Source: Alphaproteobacteria bacterium (GTDB lineage Bacteria; Pseudomonadota; Alphaproteobacteria; SHNJ01). Taken from it: DNA of 5,222 nt. Where the stretch lies: positions 1 to 5,222 of the forward strand of contig CANGQU010000070.1 of the NCBI GenBank assembly GCA_947456345.1, given 5' to 3'. Shown here in pieces: positions 1 through 5,222 of the stretch; the stretch's first letter is position 1; each line of letters starts with the position of its first letter. Under the pieces are notes generated by a model. It was not told where the DNA came from. It saw nothing but the letters and a program-made list of their open reading frames with translations, and searched no databases. Made by a program: the position numbers and the translations under genes.

Positions 1-2
1 CG

Positions 3-383
3 GCTGCCTGGCCGACCTATCGCTATAATTTGGTGGGCGCGGTTTATGGCCTTGTGCCCAATCGTCACGGCAAGCCCTTTAATTTGATTGAGTCACCCCC
101 TGGCCAAATCCTGGATTATCTATTTCAATATTCCATAATCGAAAAAACAGATGCAGAGGCGCAAGCGCATTGGCAGGAGCAAAAAAACCGCTTGGCCGAT
201 CCGAACTGGCAGCAGTTCGGTGCCGAGCAAATCCGCAACGCTCTGGCTTGGCGTGGCTATCAAGAAGCACGGCGATGGCTAGGTTTGCGGCCTGTTGTTG
301 CGATTGAGGGGCAACGACCCACCGCAAGCCAAGGGTTGTGGCATTCCATTGTTGCGGTTCTTACTCTTGGGATAGTCCGTTAA
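3..383 (+). CDS. Unrecognised protein, C-terminal part (5' end outside window)
   Basis: The reading frame is open from the left edge to a TAA at 381-383, giving 126 visible residues. A TTG at 30 could be read as a start, but codons before it (AAWPTYRYN) continue in the same style and no ribosome binding site precedes it, so I treat the gene as truncated by the window. The visible part begins with a mixed aromatic/hydrophobic stretch (YNLVGAVYGLVPN), followed by a Pro-rich turn (ESPPGQ). Next comes a charged, Gln/Trp/Ala-rich probably helical middle (HWQEQKNRLADPNWQQF, then QIRNALAWRGYQEARRWLGL) and a short hydrophobic end (IVAVLTLGIV) that is marginal for a membrane segment. I do not recognise the family and assign no function. 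The 93 bases to the next gene contain no clear terminator, so read-through into it is possible. Confidence refers to this being a real coding region. Confidence 0.65.
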   Translation, partial: AAWPTYRYNLVGAVYGLVPNRHGKPFNLIESPPGQILDYLFQYSIIEKTDAEAQAHWQEQKNRLADPNWQQFGAEQIRNALAWRGYQEARRWLGLRPVVAIEGQRPTASQGLWHSIVAVLTLGIVR

Positions 384-464
384 TTGCCTTGGCCCATGTT
401 AAAATTAGCTGCAAACATACATCCTATATTGCCAACGGCATAACCCCAAGGCATGATATTTCCC

Positions 465-470
465 AGAGGT
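465..470 (+). promoter_or_regulatory. Ribosome binding site deciding the start of the small membrane protein
   Basis: AGAGGT lies six bases before ATG 477, a good Shine-Dalgarno spacing. It supports 477 rather than ATG 453 as the start, which shortens the protein from 88 to 80 residues and removes an N-terminal extension (MIFPRGIA) that does not fit the heptad pattern. Confidence 0.6.
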
Positions 471-476
471 ATCGCC

Positions 477-719
477 ATGCAGGATCTTTCCGATAAAATC
501 ATCAAACTCGAAACCCAGGTACAAAACCTGACCAAGCGGGTCGAGGATTTGGAGCTGGATCTGGATCAGCCGCGCCAGGCCGGATCACGCGGCATTTTGG
601 GCGATGCCAGCATCGAGCATTACAAACAGCGCCTTAGCGACTATATCGTTGAAAAACCGCTTCAGGCCATGGGTATCGCCATTTTGGGTACCGCTTTCCT
701 AATTCTATTGTTGAAATAA
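477..719 (+). CDS. Small coiled-coil, C-terminally membrane-anchored protein (DUF883/ElaB-YqjD-like)
   Basis: An 80-residue protein in two parts. Residues 4-29 form a clean heptad coiled coil with hydrophobic residues at L4, I8, L11, V15, L18, V22, L25 and L29 (strict 4-3 spacing). After a polar linker, residues about 62-79 form one hydrophobic segment (LQAMGIAILGTAFLILLLK) ending the protein. The preceding 'YIVEKPLQAMGIA' resembles the 'V+E+P..A.GIA' entry to the membrane helix in DUF883 proteins (ElaB, YqjD, YgaM), which are inner-membrane proteins, some reported as ribosome-associated. The likeness is by architecture and short motif, so the family call is tentative. I chose ATG 477 over the in-frame ATG 453: 477 has AGAGGT six bases upstream, whereas 453 has AAGG only one base away. 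The gene ends 10 bases before putA and is probably co-transcribed with it. Expected location is the inner membrane with the coiled coil in the cytoplasm. Confidence 0.8.
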   Translation: MQDLSDKIIKLETQVQNLTKRVEDLELDLDQPRQAGSRGILGDASIEHYKQRLSDYIVEKPLQAMGIAILGTAFLILLLK

Positions 720-729
720 ATAATATCTT

Positions 730-3700
730 ATGTCCTTGCAGCCCATTTTGACGAATCACCGCGCCTGGTGGCGCGATGACCATTTGCGGCAAAATATTCT
801 AGCCGATTACCGCCTATCGGAATCCCAGGCGGTGGAACGGCTGTTGGCGAATCTATCGTTTGAACCTGCAGCTACCCAGGCCATCCGCGCCGAGGCGGAG
901 CGTTTGGTCCAAGCTGTGCGGCAAAGCCCGCGCCAGAAAACGGGGCTAAACGCTTTTTTACAAGCCTATCAATTATCCACGCATGAGGGCATCGCCCTGA
1001 TGTGCCTGGCCGAGGCATTGTTGCGCATTCCCGATGCCAAAACCCGCGACCGCCTCATTGCCGATAAGATCGGCGGCGGGGATTGGGGGGCGTTTGTCGG
1101 GCGCGGCAATTCTTGGCTAGTATCGGCCAGTGCCTGGGGGCTGATGTTGACCGGCGGCGTGGTGAATTTGGATCAGGTGCAAACCCCGGTTTTGGGATTA
1201 TTGGCCAAGGTGGTGGCGCGGTTGGGCGAACCCGTGATCCGCGTCGCCATGGCGCAGGCAATGCAAATTATGGGCCAGCAATTCGTCATGGGCGAAACCA
1301 TCGAATCGGCTTTGGTGCGTTCGGTTACACCCGAGCATCGCCATTATCGCTATTCCTTTGATATGCTGGGCGAGGCGGCGAAAACCCAAGAGGATGCCGA
1401 GCGTTATTTTCGCTCCTACCAGCATGCAATCGAAACCGTAGGGCAAGCCGCCAAGATGGCTGGGCCCATCCGTGGTCCGGGCATTTCCGTTAAGCTTTCT
1501 GCCCTGCACCCGCGTTTTGAATGGCTCAAGCGCGAGCGGGTGATCCCCGAGTTAAGCGAGAAATTAATCACGCTCTGCGTGTTGGCCAAGCGCCACGACA
1601 TTAATTTATGCATCGATGCCGAGGAGAGCGAGCGCCTAGATTTATCTTTCGATGTAATCGAACGGGTATTCTCGTCGGTAGAATTAAAGGGTTGGTATGG
1701 TTTTGGCCTGGCGCTGCAAGCCTATCAAAAACGGGCTTGGGCGGCGGTGGATTGGCTGGCCGATTTGGCGCAATCAAATGACCGCCTGTTGATGTTGCGC
1801 TTGGTCAAAGGGGCGTATTGGGATTCGGAGATCAAGCGCGCCCAAGAACGCGGCTATGGCGATTATCCGTTATTCACCCGCAAGGCCAACACGGATTTGT
1901 CATATCTGGCCGTGGCAAAAAAAATTCTGGGAATGGGCGAGGGGACTTTTTACCCCCAATTCGGCACCCACAACGCCTATACCGTAGCGGCGATAAAGCA
2001 TTTGGCGGGAAAGCGCGATTTTGAATTCCAACGTTTGCACGGTATGGCCGATGATTTATTCGCGCAAATTACGCCCGTGTCGGATGGGCGCGCTTGCCGC
2101 GTGTATGCCCCCGTTGGCAGTCATCAAGATTTATTGGCGTATTTGGTGCGGCGTTTGTTGGAAAACGGGGCCAATTCATCGTTCGTCTATAAAATCGCCG
2201 ATGCGAAAATTCCGGTTGCTGAATTGCTGCGCGATCCGGTGGATTATGTGCGCGGACTTGCGCAAAAGCCGCATCCCGGTATTGTTTTGCCCAAAGATTT
2301 ATTCCAGCCCGAGCGGGAGAATGCCATGGGTTACGATCTAAGCCAGCCGCAAGCGAACGAGGCGCTGCAACAAAGCATAGCGGCGCATATAAAAAACGCT
2401 TGGGCGGCCAAGCCGCTTTTGGCCTTAAACAATGTCAAGGCGGGCGAAGAGCAACCCATTACCAATCCCGCCAACCGTCAGCAAGTGATCGGGCGGGTAA
2501 TCTCTGCGACCGTAGAAGCTGTTGCCCCGGCGATCGATGCCGCCATGGGCGCATTTGCCGCATGGCAAGCGACCCCGGTTGGACAACGCGCGGATTGTTT
2601 GCGCAAACTAGCCGTTTTATTGACGCAAAACCGGGATGAGTTTTTGGCATTGCTGCAGGCCGAGGGCGGCAAGACCATCGCCGATGCCATTGCCGAATGG
2701 CGTGAAGCGATTGATTTTTGTAATTATTACGCCGCCCGGGCGGAGCAGGATTTTGTGCCCAAAACCTTGCCCGGCCCTACGGGCGAGCGCAATCAGTTAT
2801 TGTTAAGCGGGCGCGGTGTGTTCGTGTGTATCAGCCCGTGGAATTTCCCGCTGGCCATTTTTCTGGGTCAGATTACTGCGGCCTTGGTGGCAGGAAATTG
2901 TGTGATTGCCAAATCGGCGGAGCAAACGCCGCTTATCGCCCATCGCGCGGTTGAATTATGTCATCTGGCCGGGATTCCGAAAACCGTGTTGCAATTCCTG
3001 CCTGGGGATGGTGGGGTGGTTGGTGCCGCTTTATGCGCGCATCCTAATGTCGCGGGGGTAGCGTTTACTGGCGGCACGGATACCGCGCAGCGGATCAATC
3101 AAACCCTGGCATGGCGGAATCAAGCGGCAATACCGGTTTTAATCGCCGAGACAGGCGGGCAAAATGCCATGATCGTCGATTCCTCGGCCTTGCCCGAACA
3201 AGTGGTTAGCGATGCCATCTCCTCCGCTTTCCAATCCGCTGGACAACGGTGTTCGGCCTTGCGCGTCTTGTATTTACAAGACGAAATTTATGATAAAACC
3301 GTGACCATGCTGATGGGCGCAATGGCCGAATTGACCGTGGGCGATCCCGCGCGCTTTGATGCCGATATCGGCCCCGTGATCGACGAAGAAGCGCAGCACC
3401 GCCTGGCAGCGCATGCCGCCGCCATGGCTGCGCAGGGGCGCATATTATACCAAGTAAAATTGTCCCCGGCGCTGATGGCTGGAAATTTCTTTCCCCCTGT
3501 ACTGGCCAAGATCGACTCTATCGCTGATTTGAAATCTGAAAATTTTGGGCCGATCCTGCATGTCGTGCGCTATAACGCCAAAGATTTGGACCGCGTCATC
3601 GACGATGTTAACCGCACCGGCTATGGGCTGACTTTTGGCATTCATAGCCGCATCCAATCCACCATCGATCATATCACGGCGCGCATTCATGCGGGCAATG

Positions 3701-3897
3701 TGTATGTTAACCGCAATATCATCGGCGCGGTGGTTGGGGTGCAACCTTTTGGCGGCAGCGGCCTATCGGGTACGGGACCCAAAGCAGGTGGGCCGTATTA
3801 CTTGCATCGGTTTGCTGTTGAAAAAACATTAACGGCGGATTTGACCGCCGCTGGCGGTAATCCTGGGCTTTTGAATTTGGGTGATGACGCGACCTGA
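730..3897 (+). CDS. putA: Bifunctional proline dehydrogenase / L-glutamate-gamma-semialdehyde dehydrogenase (type A PutA)
   Basis: This 1055-residue enzyme converts proline to glutamate: an FAD-dependent proline dehydrogenase makes pyrroline-5-carboxylate and reduces membrane quinone, and an NAD+-dependent aldehyde dehydrogenase oxidises the channelled semialdehyde. An N-terminal helical arm (to about 190) leads into the PRODH barrel (about 190-500): YSFDMLGEA 208-216, SVKLSALHPRF with Lys255, CIDAEE with Asp296, VKGAYWDSEIKRAQERG 359-375, and RRLLENG with Arg474/Arg475, the pair expected to bind the proline carboxylate. The P5CDH domain (about 575-1040) has SPWNFP with Asn705, Lys728 of the NAD site, Glu807 in AETGG and catalytic Cys841 in GQRCSALR. 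There is no N-terminal ribbon-helix-helix domain and no C-terminal extra ALDH-like domain. The protein ends in AAGGN.GLL much as the 999-residue Bradyrhizobium PutA does, so it should not repress its own gene. It is complete. An in-frame TAA at 721-723 makes ATG 730 the most upstream start, but no Shine-Dalgarno is visible. It ends in tandem TGA TAA. Oddities are Ser729 and Gly782 at usually conserved NAD-site positions. Confidence 0.98.
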   Translation: MSLQPILTNHRAWWRDDHLRQNILADYRLSESQAVERLLANLSFEPAATQAIRAEAERLVQAVRQSPRQKTGLNAFLQAYQLSTHEGIALMCLAEALLRIPDAKTRDRLIADKIGGGDWGAFVGRGNSWLVSASAWGLMLTGGVVNLDQVQTPVLGLLAKVVARLGEPVIRVAMAQAMQIMGQQFVMGETIESALVRSVTPEHRHYRYSFDMLGEAAKTQEDAERYFRSYQHAIETVGQAAKMAGPIRGPGISVKLSALHPRFEWLKRERVIPELSEKLITLCVLAKRHDINLCIDAEESERLDLSFDVIERVFSSVELKGWYGFGLALQAYQKRAWAAVDWLADLAQSNDRLLMLRLVKGAYWDSEIKRAQERGYGDYPLFTRKANTDLSYLAVAKKILGMGEGTFYPQFGTHNAYTVAAIKHLAGKRDFEFQRLHGMADDLFAQITPVSDGRACRVYAPVGSHQDLLAYLVRRLLENGANSSFVYKIADAKIPVAELLRDPVDYVRGLAQKPHPGIVLPKDLFQPERENAMGYDLSQPQANEALQQSIAAHIKNAWAAKPLLALNNVKAGEEQPITNPANRQQVIGRVISATVEAVAPAIDAAMGAFAAWQATPVGQRADCLRKLAVLLTQNRDEFLALLQAEGGKTIADAIAEWREAIDFCNYYAARAEQDFVPKTLPGPTGERNQLLLSGRGVFVCISPWNFPLAIFLGQITAALVAGNCVIAKSAEQTPLIAHRAVELCHLAGIPKTVLQFLPGDGGVVGAALCAHPNVAGVAFTGGTDTAQRINQTLAWRNQAAIPVLIAETGGQNAMIVDSSALPEQVVSDAISSAFQSAGQRCSALRVLYLQDEIYDKTVTMLMGAMAELTVGDPARFDADIGPVIDEEAQHRLAAHAAAMAAQGRILYQVKLSPALMAGNFFPPVLAKIDSIADLKSENFGPILHVVRYNAKDLDRVIDDVNRTGYGLTFGIHSRIQSTIDHITARIHAGNVYVNRNIIGAVVGVQPFGGSGLSGTGPKAGGPYYLHRFAVEKTLTADLTAAGGNPGLLNLGDDAT

Positions 3898-3901
3898 TAA
3901 T
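3871..3901 (+). promoter_or_regulatory. Possible sigma-70-type promoter for bfr
   Basis: TTGAAT (3871-3876) and GATAAT (3896-3901) are separated by 19 bases, slightly wide. They overlap the 3' end of putA, and the implied transcript would have a leader of roughly 45 bases before bfr. The GATAAT box partly consists of the putA tandem stop codons, so the match could be chance. I see no convincing Fur or Irr-type operator in the 54-base gap. If this promoter is not real, bfr would be read through from putA, since no terminator lies between them. Confidence 0.25.
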
Positions 3902-3938
3902 TTACGATTTTTGCGCTATATGTTGTCTGAACCTAACC

Positions 3939-3944
3939 AAGGAG
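3939..3944 (+). promoter_or_regulatory. Strong ribosome binding site of bfr
   Basis: AAGGAG lies seven bases before ATG 3952. It is by far the best Shine-Dalgarno in the window, in contrast to putA, which has none. This fits an abundant protein such as bacterioferritin and confirms the start codon. Confidence 0.85.
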
Positions 3945-3951
3945 AATTTTC

Positions 3952-4431
3952 ATGCAAGGCGAAAAAAAGGTGATTGCGGTTTTAAATGCGGCGATCAAGG
4001 CAGAGTTTACAGCAGCACAGCAATATTTGCTGAACGGCACGATGCTAAAAAACTGGGGCGTGCATAAATTGGGTGAATTTGAATTGGGCGAAATGGCCGA
4101 TGAACGCGCCCATGCCCAGCGCCTAGTCGACCGCATTTTATTTTTGGATGGCACACCCCAAGTCGGCGAGATCGGCAAAATCAAGGTCTGTAAAACCGTG
4201 CGTGAAATGCTGGAGGTTGATTTAGCCCTGGAAATCGAGGCGGTCAAAATGTACCGCGAAGCGATCCACATTTGCGAAGATTTGCGCGATTATGGAACGG
4301 CCGAGTTATTCGAAGAGTTGTTAGAAGATGAAGAGGGGCATGTCGACCATATCGAATCGATGCTATGGCAGATCGACAATATGGGCATTGAAAATTTTAT
4401 CAAATTGCAATCCGTCCCAGCCAAGGAATAA
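3952..4431 (+). CDS. bfr: Bacterioferritin (ferroxidase-competent, haem ligand Met52 replaced by Arg)
   Basis: A 159-residue four-helix ferritin-like protein, the usual Bfr length. Bfr assembles into a 24-subunit cytoplasmic shell that oxidises Fe(II) with O2 or H2O2 and stores it as a mineral. All six di-iron ligands fall at canonical numbers: Glu18 (KAEFTAAQQY), Glu51 and His54 (DERAH), Glu94 (ALEIEA), and Glu127 and His130 (DEEGH). Tyr25 is also present. The perfect numbering supports the start at 3952. Family hallmarks include LFLDGTPQVGEIGKI (63-77) and REMLEVDLALE (84-94). The notable deviation is Arg at 52, where Bfr normally has the Met that binds haem between two subunits; Met48, one helical turn earlier, is not the known ligand. 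The subunit may therefore be haem-free, or may pair with a second haem-binding Bfr encoded elsewhere, as in bacteria with two bfr genes. The gene lies 54 bases after putA and converges with an iron-transport gene. Confidence 0.95.
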   Translation: MQGEKKVIAVLNAAIKAEFTAAQQYLLNGTMLKNWGVHKLGEFELGEMADERAHAQRLVDRILFLDGTPQVGEIGKIKVCKTVREMLEVDLALEIEAVKMYREAIHICEDLRDYGTAELFEELLEDEEGHVDHIESMLWQIDNMGIENFIKLQSVPAKE

Positions 4432-4457
4432 AAAAGGGGGCGATCGCCCCCTTTTTT
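4430..4457. terminator. Bidirectional intrinsic terminator between convergent genes
   Basis: This is a perfect 28-base palindrome: six A, five G, the core CGATCG, five C, six T. The transcript from either strand forms a GC-rich stem (GGGGGC/GCCCCC around a GATC loop) followed by a run of U. It begins within the TAA stop of bfr and ends three bases before the stop of the opposing Fe(III)-binding protein gene (4461), so it should end transcription of both. Confidence 0.95.
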
Positions 4458-4460
4458 GAC

Positions 4461-5222
4461 TTACTTCCAGCCGCCGCGATCCATAACCTTGATCGCTGCG
4501 ACGCTGTTTTTGCCGATTTCTGCTAGATTCAGGCTGTCGCTTTTGAATTCGCCCAAACTATGCACGGTGGAATTTTCCGCCACACCCGCGACAACCGGAT
4601 ATTCGTTGTTGGCGGCGGCGAAAATTTCCTGCGCCTTGGGGCTGATCATAAATTCCATGAACTTAATCGCTTGCTCCCGATTCTTGGCAGCTTTAGTCAT
4701 GCCGATGCCGGAGATATTGATGTGCGTGCCGCGATCATTTTGATTCGGAAACACGATCCCGACGGCTTTGGCGGCGGCTTGCATTTCTGGCTTGGTCGAT
4801 TGCAGCATGCGGGCATAGTAATAGGTGTTGGCGATGGTGACATCCGCCTTGCCCAAACCCACATCGCGCACCAATTCCACATCGTTGCCACCCGGCGGCT
4901 TGGCCAGATTGGCGATCACGCCCTTGACCCAGGTTTCGGCTTTTGCTTCGCCTTGGCTAGCGATCATCGATGCCACCAGCGATTGGTTGTACACATTGCT
5001 GGATGGGCGCAGCAAAATCCGGCCACGCCATTTGGGATCGGCTAAATCTTCGTATGTGGTGATTTCGCCCGGTTTTACCTTGGCCTTGTTGTAAAAAATA
5101 ACCCGCGCGCGTTTGGATACGCCGAACCACTCATTTTCCGGATCGCGCAAAGCGGCCGGTATCGCGGCATTCAAGATTTTGGATTCCACCGGTGCCATTA
5201 CCCCGGCGGCCTTGGCGCGCCA
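4461..5222 (-). CDS. fbpA: Fe(III) ABC transporter periplasmic substrate-binding protein (FbpA/FutA family), N-terminus outside window
   Basis: The frame is open from the right edge to a TAA at 4461-4463, giving 253 residues. The ATG at 5196-5198 is internal, because WRAKAAGV precedes it in frame and joins smoothly to the family sequence. The family is usually about 330-350 residues, so some 80-95 residues, including the signal peptide, are missing. It is the periplasmic receptor that captures ferric iron and delivers it to an ABC permease and ATPase (not visible here). Diagnostic stretches are WFGVSKRARVIFYNKAKV, TYEDLADPKWRGRI, LGKADVTIANTYYYARM, NQNDRGTHINISGIGMTKAAKN, NNEYPV and the C-terminal DRGGWK. 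The Tyr triplet (4815-4823) contains the adjacent Tyr pair that binds Fe(III) in this family. It converges on bfr, with 29 bases between the stop codons and a shared terminator. I am sure of the family; the exact symbol (fbpA, futA, afuA) is a naming choice. Confidence 0.93.
   Translation of the reverse strand, partial: WRAKAAGVMAPVESKILNAAIPAALRDPENEWFGVSKRARVIFYNKAKVKPGEITTYEDLADPKWRGRILLRPSSNVYNQSLVASMIASQGEAKAETWVKGVIANLAKPPGGNDVELVRDVGLGKADVTIANTYYYARMLQSTKPEMQAAAKAVGIVFPNQNDRGTHINISGIGMTKAAKNREQAIKFMEFMISPKAQEIFAAANNEYPVVAGVAENSTVHSLGEFKSDSLNLAEIGKNSVAAIKVMDRGGWK

Noticed and set aside
384..476. Possible promoter elements (TTGCCT, TAAAAT, TATATT, TTGCCA) before the small membrane protein gene.
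   Set aside because: No pair has acceptable -35/-10 spacing: TTGCCT to TAAAAT is about 10 bases, TTGCCA to TGATAT about 19 and too close to the start codon. A promoter may exist here but I cannot place it.
453..476. ATG at 453 as the start of the small membrane protein.
   Set aside because: The AAGG before it is only one base from the ATG, while ATG 477 has AGAGGT at six bases and begins directly at the coiled coil.
3445..3744. A 99-codon open frame on the - strand, and other frames of 60-112 codons inside putA and bfr.
   Set aside because: All are fully covered by strong PutA or Bfr coding sequence on the + strand and none resembles a known protein.
3833..3857. Overlapping inverted repeats CGGCGG / CCGCCG / GGCGG near the end of putA that could form two mutually exclusive hairpins, like an attenuator.
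   Set aside because: They lie inside the putA coding sequence (…TADLTAAGG…) in a part similar to other PutA C-termini, and no U-run follows either hairpin. The repeats are best explained by GC-rich Ala/Gly codons.
3896..3914. A Fur-box-like AT-rich stretch starting GATAAT upstream of bfr.
   Set aside because: Only about half the positions match the 19-base Fur consensus and the dyad symmetry is absent; no Irr-type box is evident either.
4560..5045. A 161-codon open frame on the + strand.
   Set aside because: It lies antisense within the clearly real Fe(III)-binding protein gene, has a His/Gly-rich composition typical of a shadow frame and has no plausible ribosome binding site.

Overview
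The window looks like ordinary chromosomal DNA of a Gram-negative proteobacterium, most likely an alphaproteobacterium. This is inferred from the short (type A) PutA, which resembles the Bradyrhizobium enzyme along its whole length, from an alphaproteobacterial-style bacterioferritin, and from moderate GC with frequent TTG/TTA leucine codons. The genus cannot be named from the sequence. No mobile element, CRISPR array, rRNA or tRNA is visible, and coding density is very high.

Layout. (1) 3-383 (+): the 3' end of an unrecognised gene that enters from the left edge. (2) 477-719 (+): an 80-residue protein with a regular N-terminal heptad coiled coil and a C-terminal membrane anchor, resembling the DUF883/ElaB-YqjD type. 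(3) 730-3897 (+): a complete bifunctional proline catabolic enzyme, PutA, without the DNA-binding domain of enterobacterial PutA. It starts 10 bases after the small gene and lacks a visible ribosome binding site, so the two are probably co-transcribed and perhaps translationally coupled. (4) 3952-4431 (+): bacterioferritin with all six ferroxidase ligands but Arg in place of the haem-ligating Met52. (5) 4430-4457: a perfect 28-base palindrome forming a bidirectional intrinsic terminator. (6) 4461-5222 (-): the C-terminal three quarters of a periplasmic Fe(III)-binding protein of the FbpA/FutA family, running off the right edge.

Two functional themes sit side by side. PutA oxidises proline to glutamate and passes electrons to the membrane quinone pool through FAD and to NAD+. 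The right part pairs iron uptake (FbpA/FutA) with iron storage (Bfr), arranged convergently around one shared terminator.

I see no strong candidate for an undescribed multi-gene system. The points most worth a second look are the missing haem ligand in Bfr, the tight coupling of a membrane-anchored coiled-coil protein to putA, and substitutions in conserved NAD-site motifs of the PutA dehydrogenase domain.
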